A stretch of DNA of 39,521 nt from Bacillus sp. SD088 (lineage in GTDB: Bacteria > Bacillota > Bacilli > Bacillales > Bacillaceae_C): NCBI RefSeq assembly GCF_017355205.1, contig NZ_JADIJK010000036.1, positions 1 through 39,521 of the forward strand, read 5' to 3'. Position 1 is the stretch's first letter; each line of letters opens with the position of its first letter. The translations under genes were made by a program, and so were the position numbers. Below the pieces are notes generated by a model. That model saw only the letters and a program-made list of their open reading frames with translations. It searched no databases and was not told the origin of the DNA. This document shows positions 1 to 8,632 of the stretch, in pieces.

Positions 1-76
1 AAATTGTTCTCCCTTATAACTTATCAGCCAACCAACATTATCGTAAGGAACAAAACTTCGATATCAATAGAACGAT

Positions 77-90
77 TGTAAGCGTTTTAA
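77..90. promoter_or_regulatory. cre-like site (possible CcpA box)
   Basis: The sequence TGTAAGCGTTTTAA matches the catabolite-responsive element TGWAANCGNTNWCA except for A in place of C at position 13. It overlaps the stop codon of the YesN-like gene, so if real it more likely serves a gene to the left of the window. CcpA binding is inferred from the match alone. Confidence 0.3.
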
Positions 91-1520
91 TTTTTATCCC
101 GGAAATGCTTAGGCGTTTGACCTGTAAACCTCTTAAAAATTTTAATAAAGTAATTATCATTTAAAAAACCTACTTGTTCCGCTATTTTACTTACTGGTAA
201 ATGGCTGTGGGTTAATGCGTATTTTGCATGTTTGATCCGAACATCATGAATATAATGAATGATAGAGTTACCTGTTTTCTTTTTAAATAAACTGCTTAGA
301 TAGTTACTATCCAGCGCAACATGCTTAGCTAATTTTTTCACCTCAAGTGGCTCCGCATAATGTTGCTGAATATAATCCATTACTTTATTAATCTCATGAT
401 GATCAGAAGAAATCCCAACTGTATCTAATCTTAATTTAAACAATAAGATAAATCTGCTAGTCATCATTTCTTTTAACTCTTGATAAAGGGGGCAATGAAT
501 AATTGAAGCTTCCTCTTCTATATCTCTTTTTGCCATTTGAGAAAGATCCCGGTTAAGCTCAAATATATAGTCTTTTACAATACTCATTGGGTACCTTTCC
601 CTTTCAATCAACTGCCACATTTTTTGAATCATCTCAGAGTAATCTGCCCTGTTCATTTGTTCAAATAAATGAATGATGTCTCTCTTTATTTTCATAAGCC
701 TCTGATTTGTATCTCGTTCGTAAACTGGTAGGTCTTCAACCTCATACCAAATGGCATCCAATTTTCTAAGTGCCCTTTTCCAAGTATCTTCTATTTTCTC
801 ATCCTTATCAACTTTTTCAGAAACAAGTGGATGAGAAATAGTGGATATAAAAGATTGGTCACTAACATTTTCCCGCTTTGACCAATAAAAGACACTTGTT
901 TGTCCTTGTGTCTGAAACAAATGAACAATGGCTTCCTTCTTGTTTGGAGCATGATTCGATTGGTAAAAATCCACTTTTCTAAAAGGGGTTGAACCATTCA
1001 GGACGGAAAAGATAATCAATTGATAATCTTTTACTAACAAAGAGGGCAGTGAATATGTTCCTTGTACAATTGTACTCTCATGGATAACATTCCATAAATT
1101 CTGATAATATTGCTCAATCTCTTTTATGCCTTTTCCCTTTCGTGTTAATAACTCGATCTTTAGTTTTTCAAGTGCTTCTCGTAAAGATTGGACACTCATC
1201 GATAACTTAAGAATGTAGTTAGAGGCACCGTATTCCATAGCTTGCCTGACATATTCAAATTCATTTAAACATGAAAGCATTAGAAAAACTCCGTCAAACC
1301 CACTCTCTTTCGCGTTTTTTAATAATTCAATCCCGTCTAAAATCGGCATGCGGATATCTGATATAACAAGATCAGGTTCCAATTCTCTGATGATTTTTAA
1401 AGCCTCTTGCCCATCTCCCGCCTCACCAACCACAGTAAAACCAAAACGTTCCCATTCAATTAATTCACGAATAGATTCTCTTACAAAAACCTCATCCTCA
1501 ACGAGTAATACGGTCCACAT
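87..1520 (-). CDS. YesN-like response regulator with AraC-type DNA-binding domain
   Basis: Cytoplasmic transcription factor that should receive phosphate from the adjacent histidine kinase and activate sugar-uptake genes. The N-terminal receiver domain (about residues 1-120) has the acidic pair in LLVEDE, the phospho-acceptor Asp55 in SDIRMP and the conserved Lys105 in YILK. A poorly conserved linker follows, then two helix-turn-helix units in the last 100 residues (VMDYIQQHYAEPLEV to TGQTPKHF), typical of AraC/XylS activators. I chose the ATG at 1520 over the GTG at 1526 because GGGGGA lies 7 bases upstream of it. The start overlaps the end of the kinase gene by 23 bases, so the two are translationally coupled. 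The family commonly controls nearby oligosaccharide ABC transporters; the target may lie left of the window. Length (477 residues) is normal. Confidence 0.9.
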   Translation of the reverse strand: MWTVLLVEDEVFVRESIRELIEWERFGFTVVGEAGDGQEALKIIRELEPDLVISDIRMPILDGIELLKNAKESGFDGVFLMLSCLNEFEYVRQAMEYGASNYILKLSMSVQSLREALEKLKIELLTRKGKGIKEIEQYYQNLWNVIHESTIVQGTYSLPSLLVKDYQLIIFSVLNGSTPFRKVDFYQSNHAPNKKEAIVHLFQTQGQTSVFYWSKRENVSDQSFISTISHPLVSEKVDKDEKIEDTWKRALRKLDAIWYEVEDLPVYERDTNQRLMKIKRDIIHLFEQMNRADYSEMIQKMWQLIERERYPMSIVKDYIFELNRDLSQMAKRDIEEEASIIHCPLYQELKEMMTSRFILLFKLRLDTVGISSDHHEINKVMDYIQQHYAEPLEVKKLAKHVALDSNYLSSLFKKKTGNSIIHYIHDVRIKHAKYALTHSHLPVSKIAEQVGFLNDNYFIKIFKRFTGQTPKHFRDKN

Positions 1521-3285
1521 CAGCACTTCCCCCTTTGTCTTTATTCATAAGCATAAAAGGAAAATAAAGTTTAACCTTTGTTCCTCCAGATAAGGTAAGT
1601 ATTTCTAAGTCTGCCCGATCATTAAAGAGTAAGGCCAACCGTTCCCGAATATTTTTCAAGCCAATGCCAGGACGTTTTCTCTTTGAATTGATTTTCGCAA
1701 CATGAAGACCAACCCCATTATCCATCACTTCCATAAACAAATAATCATTCTGTTTATAAATATGGATGCTAATTTTCAGTACTCTTTCTTTTGCAGTAAT
1801 ACCATGATAAATGGCGTTTTCAACCAGTGGCTGTAAACTAAACTTAGGGACTAAAACTCGATTATAAGACGGATCATACTCATAAAGTATTTCAAAAGTA
1901 GACTGATAACGAAACTTTTGAATAAATTCATAGGACTGGATTAACGCTAATTCCTCATCCAAAGAAATTAACTCCTGCTCATGATTCAAACTAGCTTCTA
2001 ATAATTTACCTAGGGAAATACAAATATCCGTAATTTTTTCATTTCCTTCGCGAATCGCAAGCCATTTTACAGTATTTAATGTATTGTGAAGAAAATGTGG
2101 ATTTAATTGAGCCTGAAGCATTTGGTATTTAACCGCTTCCTTTTGTCTCTCTTCCATTTTTAACTGCTTTACAAGTTGGTTTAAATCTTCGATCATTCCA
2201 TTAAAGTTCTGAGCAAGTGCCAGCATTTCACCTTGATAGTTTTTTTCAGGCAAATGTGTTTTTAATTTATCTTCGGCCACCTTCGCCATTTTTTTCTGTA
2301 AATCCTTTAAAGGTCGTGTATACTTTGTTGAAATAATCAAGGTGGCTATCATAAATAATAGAATAAGTATAATAAACGTATACATATAATGGTTTTTCAT
2401 CTCATTTACTTGTTCATACATAACGTCTAAAGATACCCTATTAACCATATACCAACCTAAAGTATCAATATATTCATAATTAATCAGATTTGTTTTTTCC
2501 TCATTTAAAAAATAGCCTTCTTCCTTATGATCTGAGATAATCGAATCTTTTGTGCCAAGTGATAAATTTCCCTCCAGATTGGACTGAACAATCATCTTGC
2601 CGTTCTCTTCCATAATAAAATAATCTTGGTGGGCAGGTAAATTTCTTGTCACAGATTCAAACCATTCGGAAAAGTCTAGACTTATCCTTGCCACTCCAAA
2701 AGAATTATGTTGATCTTCCTTTAAAACCATATAAAGGGAAAGCAAGGCCGCACTCCGCGATAAATCAGAGTTTACATAGTTCTCATCGTTCAATACCCAG
2801 TAATAATCGGTTGGTTCTTTAAGTAATGTTTTATACCATTGCTGTTTGATCAAATCTTCATAAAAAAGGGTTTCGCGAGATCGGAAGGAGGTATAAACAT
2901 TTCCATTAAAATCAAGTAAAGTATAATAAACAGATGGACTAGATAAAAAAAAGCTATTATTAATACTCATAAATTTTGCATCCATTCCGTTGTGCCTTTC
3001 AAGCAAGTGATAATCCTCAGGTCTTTTAAAATAGGAAACAACTAACGAGTCTTGTTCAATTAAAATACCTGTTTTAAAAGCAACCCCCATTAAATCTTCC
3101 AGAGTTCGGTTTATACTTCCCAGCTGATCATTTACTTGCTCACTAATCTTTTCCTGCATAATGTATTCAAACTGGTGAAAATGGTACAGACTTACAGTTG
3201 AAAATGGCAAAACAATCAATACTGAAAAAGTTAAAATCAACTTGTTTTTTAATGTTGTTGAAGCCCATCTGCTTCGAATTCTCAT
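1498..3285 (-). CDS. YesM-like sensor histidine kinase
   Basis: Membrane sensor of a two-component system, partner of the overlapping YesN-like regulator. From the N-terminus it has a membrane segment (about residues 13-35), a large extracellular sensor region (about 36-299, Cache-like by position), a second membrane segment (about 300-321), a HAMP linker, a His_kinase domain with phospho-acceptor His397 in LNPHFLHNTLN, and an ATPase domain with N-box LVENAIYHG, G1-box DNGVGL and G2-box GIGLKNIRERL. The frame is open to 3363, but the ATG at 3285 has GGAGG 7 bases upstream, giving 595 residues, the usual size. The ligand is unknown; in this family it is often a sugar or a solute-binding protein loaded with sugar. 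Confidence 0.9.
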   Translation of the reverse strand: MRIRSRWASTTLKNKLILTFSVLIVLPFSTVSLYHFHQFEYIMQEKISEQVNDQLGSINRTLEDLMGVAFKTGILIEQDSLVVSYFKRPEDYHLLERHNGMDAKFMSINNSFFLSSPSVYYTLLDFNGNVYTSFRSRETLFYEDLIKQQWYKTLLKEPTDYYWVLNDENYVNSDLSRSAALLSLYMVLKEDQHNSFGVARISLDFSEWFESVTRNLPAHQDYFIMEENGKMIVQSNLEGNLSLGTKDSIISDHKEEGYFLNEEKTNLINYEYIDTLGWYMVNRVSLDVMYEQVNEMKNHYMYTFIILILLFMIATLIISTKYTRPLKDLQKKMAKVAEDKLKTHLPEKNYQGEMLALAQNFNGMIEDLNQLVKQLKMEERQKEAVKYQMLQAQLNPHFLHNTLNTVKWLAIREGNEKITDICISLGKLLEASLNHEQELISLDEELALIQSYEFIQKFRYQSTFEILYEYDPSYNRVLVPKFSLQPLVENAIYHGITAKERVLKISIHIYKQNDYLFMEVMDNGVGLHVAKINSKRKRPGIGLKNIRERLALLFNDRADLEILTLSGGTKVKLYFPFMLMNKDKGGSADVDRITR

Positions 3286-3414
3286 CTCCATCCCTCCAAT
3301 CTTTAGTTTAACGGATTCTACCCCACCTTCGTATCCGTTTTCATAATATAGAATATAATTCAAAGATTCATTCCATTATGTCCTAAGAATTGTTCCATTA
3401 GGAACTCCACATGC

Positions 3415-3474
3415 AAAAAACATCCTTTTCTTTGGTATGTATAGGTGATGCCCAAACCAAGAAAGGATGTTTTC
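3415..3474 (-). terminator. Rho-independent terminator after the beta-helix/oxidoreductase unit
   Basis: The imperfect inverted repeat pairs AAAACATCCTTT (from 3417) with AAAGGATGTTTT (ending 3474), with further pairing ctttggt/accaag inside. Read on the minus strand the hairpin is followed by a run of Ts, so it should end transcripts from the gene at 3632-5353 before the YesM gene. The stretch 3475-3631 between the stop codon and the hairpin holds nothing else I recognise. Confidence 0.65.
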
Positions 3475-3631
3475 TGTATCTATTATGTTTATTAAGTTCC
3501 AGTAAAATGAGAATCGACTGCCCCATCAAGCGAGGCTTCCATCAGTAAGAGTTTTATGGATTTTTTACCCAAGCAAAGATTGGATTTCCCCTTGTTATTC
3601 ATCCTGCTTCTTAACACTCATCTCTCAAATA

Positions 3632-5353
3632 CTACACTACGTTCTCTGATACCAAAACATCAGTGCTTTCACCAATGGCCGCATGTAAGTAGCCTGTGAA
3701 AATATTGTGATGCACCAGCCCTCGATTAGGTATATTTTTGAAAACAATCGCGGCATCAGACTTAGGATGAGTGGTGTTGGCAAAATTTCCGTAAGCATTA
3801 AATTCGGAACAGGATTCAAGCACAAATGCGATGCCAGATGCTACCTCAGAATCGAGGAAATGATTCCCCGTTATATTTACATTGCTACATTCCCGAAAAC
3901 GCGGTGGTTTAGTAAAGCTGCGTAATTCGTTATTTGTATAGGTGATATGTGAGGTATCTGTTATCCACACAGGCTGCTGCTTAGATTTGTCAGCACGGTT
4001 CCCTTCGATATTCAATCGTTGCGTCCCCGATACCCCAACAAATCTAAAATTCTTCTCCATCACGCTATTACCAGTCACGCTTATATCGGATGCATGTTTT
4101 ATCTGGATAGCATCAGATCCATCGATATCGCGAAATATATTTCCAGTAATGCGAACATTTTTTGTTACATCAGGAGTATCTTGTAGGCCGAGAATAGAAA
4201 TAAGTGATTCGTTTTTTGCGCTCCCATTGAAGCCTTCGAATATATTGCCTTCTATTATAATATCCTGGCACCCTTGTGGCGGTATTTCAGAAATCGGAGC
4301 TTTCACTTCTGGATCAGCCTGTTTATCATTGCCGACAGTCACACCATATATAGCTACTGCTCTAACATTCAGCGGTTTTGTTGCCACCCAATGATTTCCA
4401 CGAATCATTGCCCCTTTCACACCTTGCAGGTGAATATTTCCACGAAAATTCCACACTCTCGCCTCAATGGGATCCTCGATATAATTATCCAAAATACGAA
4501 TATCTTCATAATAGATGCCCTCACGCGTAGTGTGACTCCCAATAATATTTGAAGCAGGATATGTGACACCATCCACCGTCAATGGGAGAAATTTATTGCC
4601 TTGAATCGTGATACACCGTGACATTAAACCGTCATATGAACCTGGGTCATCACCATACGATAGTGAGCCATTTTTTGATTGATCGAGTTGAATACATTCA
4701 GCCATATTACTATTATTCGTTTCCTTCATGCCCATAAACACATTATCTTTGATCGTCACATTTTCACAAGCACACAGATCAAATATATGTCCTTTAATAT
4801 GCCCCTCAATGAAGCGACAATCATATACAAGCACATTACTAGCATGATGAAGTGCAAATCCGCCTGCACGTATTTCTTCTGAAAAGGAGCCTCTAACCGT
4901 AATACCTGTCACGTTAATATTTTTGGCACCTGAACCATAACCACGTTTTCCCCTGGATAAAACGGCAAATACTGTATAACCATGATCCCCCTCTTTCTTA
5001 CGCAGTGTGGGCCACCCTGTACCAATAATGGTGATATTGTCGCAAAGAAATACAGCTTGGCTAATCCAATATTCCCCCTGTGGAATAATCAGAGTTCCTC
5101 CACCCTTTTCTTTTATTACATCTATTGCTGCTTGGAATGCAGGAGAGTCATCCGCATTTCCATCTCCAATCGCACCAAAATCTTTGACGCTGATTGACTC
5201 ATTTAATTTATCAGCAATCGTTCGCTGGGTCTGATCTTCTGAATAACGATAGGATAGTTTTCCGGCATCATCGAATGGATATATGTTTTTATTGTCGGAA
5301 TTGCTCAATGTTGCCATTTTCTTATCTGATTGTTCAACTTCACGTTTATTCAT
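3632..5353 (-). CDS. Intracellular right-handed beta-helix protein, pectate lyase superfamily
   Basis: Likely a polysaccharide lyase, glycoside hydrolase or epimerase acting on an imported oligosaccharide; the exact reaction cannot be read from the sequence. Residues 57-69 (DFGAIGDGNADDS) followed by FQAAIDVIKEKGGGTLIIPQGEY are the hallmark of the Pectate_lyase_3/GH28-like beta-helix start. The rest is rich in repeating coils such as ITIIGTG, VTIKDNVF, IIIEGNIF, VRITGNIF and VNITGNHF. There is no signal peptide, so it should be cytoplasmic. The start has an excellent AGGAGGA site 10 bases upstream. It lies 15 bases after the FAD oxidoreductase gene and is clearly co-transcribed with it. The N-terminus resembles the opening of phage tailspike beta-helices, but no phage gene is nearby. 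I see no extended run of acidic catalytic residues that would settle the family. Confidence 0.75.
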   Translation of the reverse strand: MNKREVEQSDKKMATLSNSDNKNIYPFDDAGKLSYRYSEDQTQRTIADKLNESISVKDFGAIGDGNADDSPAFQAAIDVIKEKGGGTLIIPQGEYWISQAVFLCDNITIIGTGWPTLRKKEGDHGYTVFAVLSRGKRGYGSGAKNINVTGITVRGSFSEEIRAGGFALHHASNVLVYDCRFIEGHIKGHIFDLCACENVTIKDNVFMGMKETNNSNMAECIQLDQSKNGSLSYGDDPGSYDGLMSRCITIQGNKFLPLTVDGVTYPASNIIGSHTTREGIYYEDIRILDNYIEDPIEARVWNFRGNIHLQGVKGAMIRGNHWVATKPLNVRAVAIYGVTVGNDKQADPEVKAPISEIPPQGCQDIIIEGNIFEGFNGSAKNESLISILGLQDTPDVTKNVRITGNIFRDIDGSDAIQIKHASDISVTGNSVMEKNFRFVGVSGTQRLNIEGNRADKSKQQPVWITDTSHITYTNNELRSFTKPPRFRECSNVNITGNHFLDSEVASGIAFVLESCSEFNAYGNFANTTHPKSDAAIVFKNIPNRGLVHHNIFTGYLHAAIGESTDVLVSENVV

Positions 5354-5368
5354 AGTGTTTTCCTCCTC

Positions 5369-7633
5369 CTAAACACTGACTTGTGAAACTGGCTTCTCAT
5401 ATGCTCTTATTTCGATTACTTCCACCCTTTGACAGCCATTTGTTGATTCAGCCACAAGACGTAATTGATCGGTTCTTATGGCAGATGGCAAAATATGAAT
5501 CCGCCTCCTTTTTCGGTTGTTTTTTTCTTGATGAACGAGCTGCCACTGACCAGCTACTTTCGCTTCAAGTCGATAATCTTTTACTAGCTCTGGAATAACT
5601 TCAAATGATGTGCGATGATGATGTAAATTAATGAGATCTTCATTCACATCATCGTTAAAGGTGAGGTGAATTTCTTTTATTTCTTTCTCTTGATTCCATG
5701 TTAAGCGAATCCATTCTTCTTGACCTTCTTTTTCTGAAGGAGCAGAGACCCACATATTTGGCCCACCATATGGCCGAACCAAGCCATTTTTCGTTTTTTC
5801 TGGTTGGTATGCTGTTTGGCTCGTTCCAATTCGCAGGCAAAATGGATTTCTAATAACTGGCTTCATTGTCCATTCTAGTATTGGAGTAACCTTTTTATGT
5901 GAAGATAGATTTGAGCTTTTGACCGGCTTTTTTACATAAGATAGCAAACCTGTTACTGGCTGATGCGATAAGAATAGGTTGATCAGCTTGTTTTGTCTAA
6001 TGATCACGAAGGCTGTATCAAGAAAATGGTTTGATAAGCCAGTATTGATCCATTGTTGGCTCCCTTTCGTTACTGGAATCGTACGACGTTCAAGAAGTTT
6101 AGTTGGTATATAATTTTGTGGTTTACCCGTATCCCAAACCTCTACTGTTATTTCAGTATCTTCTAAAGCGGTGAGCAATATCTCTAGGTCCTGTATCCCA
6201 GCATTTGCAGGCAGGCTGATGCCAACATCATGCAATGAAGAAAATTCCTCATCTGCCTTGTCAATTGTAATTTTTTCAAGAAAGCTTGATGCGTCAATCG
6301 TGGCTGTTCGTACGAGATCCTGATCATCTTGGTTCTTTACCCCAAGTACAGCAGCATCCTGTCGAAGCAAGACTTGCTGCATTTCTTCCATATAATTTTG
6401 AGAAACTTCTCTCGGCGTTTTTCCTTTCTGAATACAAAAGGCAGCACCTGTTCCTGCCGCTTCGCCAATAACGGCACAAGTAGCCATCACTCTCGTTGTT
6501 CCAAAGGCAATATGTGTTGCACTGATATTACGTCCAGCAAAAAGTAAATTCGTTACATTTTTCGAATAAAGGGACCGGAATGGGATGTGATAATTGCCAT
6601 CAGCTTGTAAATTACTCGCCCCACTCTGCTCAGCATACATTCCCTTAGGTGGATGTAGATCAATGGACCAGCCTCCAAAGGCAATGCGATCCTTAAATAA
6701 ATACTGATTTGTTATATCATTTTGGTTTAACATATAATCGCCGACAAAGCGCCGATATTCTCGTTTGCCAGGAATGGCTCCGACCCACTCTAGTGTTAAG
6801 TTATCGGCTTCAAATTCACCTGAATTTTTTATATAATCCCATATGCCATAAATGACAGACCAAAGTTCATCACGAATTTCTTCATTATCATGAACGGTAT
6901 CCATTTCACCACCAAATTCGATCCACCAATAATGGCATCCATTATCTCCACTTCTGATGATTCGATTTGTTGGAATTGGCGTTTTTGTGATGTCTTTAGC
7001 AAAAGCAGGAGGGATATAACGAATTGGATGTCCCTCATCCCTTGTATAAAATAAAATCGTACTACCTAGTAATATATCATCTGCTTCTTTCGGGGCTAAT
7101 GATTCATCAAATTCATATGCTGCTTCTCTTCCTATGCGATATTTGGCACCAGCTAAAAAACCAATTAATCCATCTCCTGTACAATCCAGATACACAGGAC
7201 TTCTAAATGTAATACGTCGCTCAGAACCCGCCATCCAACCCGTTACAGATTCAATGACACGCTTATCCTCATCACCTGTTGCGTCTAATTCATGAACATC
7301 TGTATTTAAAAATGGGTTGATATTTTTTTCTGCTTTTACTTTTTCAAGAATTAACGCATCCCATAAATAAGGATTTCCATCTGGATTACGATATTGGTTT
7401 TCCACAAATAGTTCTCCCATAATTCCTGTTTCTCTTGCATAACGATTAATCCCGTGCTTGGTTGCCCCTACAACCCAAACACGCACTTCACTGCTGGAGT
7501 TCCCCCCCAGAACAGGTCGATTTTGCACGAGTGACACCGTTTGGCCCAGACGTGCTGCGGCAATTGATGCACAAACACCGGCCAATCCACCTCCCACGAC
7601 CGTAACATCAGATACTACAAGTTCCTCTCTCAT
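5369..7633 (-). CDS. FAD-dependent oxidoreductase (FAD_oxidored family) with C-terminal beta-sandwich region
   Basis: Predicted cytoplasmic flavoprotein. The N-terminus carries the dinucleotide-binding fold VTVVGGGLAGVCASIAAARLG (GGGLAG at residues 14-19), followed by LGGNSSSEVRVW and later LFAGRNISATHIAFGTTRVMATCAVIGEAAGTGA, which are signatures of the PF12831 family common in glycan-utilisation loci. FAD-domain similarity extends to about residue 430. The C-terminal 300 residues are rich in beta strands and end with a segment (WIRLTWNQEKEIKEIHLTFND) that looks like a galactose-binding or discoidin-like sandwich. I chose the ATG at 7633 because AAAGGAG lies 8 bases upstream; the GTG at 7642 sits inside that site. 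The gene is first of a two-gene unit with the beta-helix protein and divergent from an AraC regulator. Substrate unknown; oxidation of a sugar ring hydroxyl is an inference. Confidence 0.8.
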   Translation of the reverse strand: MREELVVSDVTVVGGGLAGVCASIAAARLGQTVSLVQNRPVLGGNSSSEVRVWVVGATKHGINRYARETGIMGELFVENQYRNPDGNPYLWDALILEKVKAEKNINPFLNTDVHELDATGDEDKRVIESVTGWMAGSERRITFRSPVYLDCTGDGLIGFLAGAKYRIGREAAYEFDESLAPKEADDILLGSTILFYTRDEGHPIRYIPPAFAKDITKTPIPTNRIIRSGDNGCHYWWIEFGGEMDTVHDNEEIRDELWSVIYGIWDYIKNSGEFEADNLTLEWVGAIPGKREYRRFVGDYMLNQNDITNQYLFKDRIAFGGWSIDLHPPKGMYAEQSGASNLQADGNYHIPFRSLYSKNVTNLLFAGRNISATHIAFGTTRVMATCAVIGEAAGTGAAFCIQKGKTPREVSQNYMEEMQQVLLRQDAAVLGVKNQDDQDLVRTATIDASSFLEKITIDKADEEFSSLHDVGISLPANAGIQDLEILLTALEDTEITVEVWDTGKPQNYIPTKLLERRTIPVTKGSQQWINTGLSNHFLDTAFVIIRQNKLINLFLSHQPVTGLLSYVKKPVKSSNLSSHKKVTPILEWTMKPVIRNPFCLRIGTSQTAYQPEKTKNGLVRPYGGPNMWVSAPSEKEGQEEWIRLTWNQEKEIKEIHLTFNDDVNEDLINLHHHRTSFEVIPELVKDYRLEAKVAGQWQLVHQEKNNRKRRRIHILPSAIRTDQLRLVAESTNGCQRVEVIEIRAYEKPVSQVSV

Positions 7634-7664
7634 TCTACCCACTCCTTTATATATCCTTTATTTC

Positions 7665-7693
7665 ATTATACTTTTATAATTTTACTTTTTACA
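7665..7693 (-). promoter_or_regulatory. Candidate sigma-A promoter for the oxidoreductase/beta-helix unit
   Basis: On the minus strand the hexamer TATAAT (7665-7670) is a perfect -10 box and TGTAAA (7688-7693) is a weak -35 box, with a 17-base spacer. The weak -35 would fit a promoter that needs the neighbouring AraC activator. The region to 7750 also contains an alternating TA tract (about 7700-7722) that could be the activator target, but no clear direct repeat was found. Confidence 0.4.
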
Positions 7694-7750
7694 TGCACGT
7701 ATATATCATATATATATACATATTTTCAATAAATAGGTGGAGGTGAGTGT

Positions 7751-8512
7751 ATGTTCTCCATTTGGCAGCATGTCCATTGGAAGAAAAAACAACGGTTTGA
7801 ATTACTAGAAGATCTCTATCAGGAATGGGTAGTTTTTGTCATTGTGGATGGTCTATTTCATTATGAGATTGGAGAAGAGAAGGGGCAGGCTCGGTTTGGG
7901 GATATCGTTTTCTGTCCTCCGCATACTAGGTTTAAGCGCAAGGTTATAAATCCATTAACTTTTCATTTTATTCGCTTCAGCAGTAACCCCGAATTCGAAT
8001 CAATGTTAGTTCCTGGGAAAATCACTATTGAAGATATTGATCGTTTTCGTTCTACCATCACCTATTTAAGTACTTTGACTTTCTATGAAAATCATCAATG
8101 GACTGGACATTTATTGTTGGATATTCTTTTTACTCATCAAATCAAGTCTTCAATTATTTCGAGCGTCAATCAGAATGCAAAGTATCAGGATCCGTTCATA
8201 CAAGAAGCGAAAAAATATATGCATGATCATGCACTTAAGGGTACATTACAGATTAACAAGGTGGCGGCTAAATTCGGATTAAGTCCTGTTCAGTTTACTA
8301 GAAGGTTTCATCATGTGTTTGGGATGACCCCTTCTGAGTACATTACGATGTTAAGGCTACAAAAGGCGAAACAATTATTATTAGCAACCAATGATACGAT
8401 TGATCATATTGCCGATCAATGTGGGTATTCAAGCGGCTTTTATTTAACCCGTAAATTTAAACAAAAGTGGAATATGCCTCCTTCCCTCTACCGCAAAACA
8501 AATAAGTTGTAG
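7751..8512 (+). CDS. AraC family transcriptional regulator
   Basis: One-component sugar-responsive regulator. The N-terminal half (about residues 25-110) looks like the cupin sensor domain of AraC proteins (YEIGEEKGQARFGDIVFCPPHTRFKRK). The C-terminal 100 residues hold two helix-turn-helix motifs (LQINKVAAKFGLSPVQFTRRF and IDHIADQCGYSSGFYLTRKF) ending in the usual MPPSLYRK tail. A strong GGAGG site lies 7 bases before the ATG. It is transcribed away from the oxidoreductase/beta-helix pair across 117 bases, so it most likely controls that pair. Length of 253 residues is typical. Confidence 0.88.
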   Translation: MFSIWQHVHWKKKQRFELLEDLYQEWVVFVIVDGLFHYEIGEEKGQARFGDIVFCPPHTRFKRKVINPLTFHFIRFSSNPEFESMLVPGKITIEDIDRFRSTITYLSTLTFYENHQWTGHLLLDILFTHQIKSSIISSVNQNAKYQDPFIQEAKKYMHDHALKGTLQINKVAAKFGLSPVQFTRRFHHVFGMTPSEYITMLRLQKAKQLLLATNDTIDHIADQCGYSSGFYLTRKFKQKWNMPPSLYRKTNKL

Positions 8513-8523
8513 CAATGAATGCA

Positions 8524-8573
8524 GCCAAAAGGGCATTGAGAATGATCTTATTCTCAATGCCCTTTAATTTGGC
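8524..8573. terminator. Bidirectional terminator between convergent genes
   Basis: A perfect 16-base inverted repeat (AAAGGGCATTGAGAAT at 8528-8543, its complement at 8550-8565) closes a 6-base loop, and the outer GCCAAA/TTTGGC also pairs. It sits just after the AraC stop codon and downstream of the long central operon that comes in from the other strand, so it can stop both. Confidence 0.75.
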
Positions 8574-8612
8574 GAAACTCATGAAATGAAGCAATCCTTT
8601 AACGCATTAACT

Positions 8613-8632
8613 CGGCGGGGGACTGACCCCGG
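8613..8632 (-). repeat. GGGGTCAGTCCCC hairpin (REP-like element or terminator stem)
   Basis: The minus strand reads CCGGGGTCAGTCCCCCG immediately after the stop codon of the sugar phosphorylase gene. It is a tight G+C hairpin with a TCAGT loop and no T-run, unlike an ordinary terminator. A related hairpin with the same TCAGT core lies at 36532-36560. Its base composition is out of keeping with the surroundings. Confidence 0.35.

Noticed and set aside
1-86. End of a gene at the left edge
   Set aside because: No open frame with recognisable protein features could be followed through these 86 bases.
3942-4394. 150-codon plus-strand open frame
   Set aside because: It lies entirely opposite the beta-helix gene, lacks a ribosome binding site, and its composition is that of an antisense shadow.
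3632-5353. Phage tailspike protein
   Set aside because: The N-terminal DKLNESISVKDFGAIGDG resembles tailspikes, but no phage structural gene is nearby and the gene is co-transcribed with an oxidoreductase.
7696-7725. TA-rich repeat as a CRISPR or tandem repeat
   Set aside because: It is a short alternating TA tract in a promoter region, without repeat-spacer structure.
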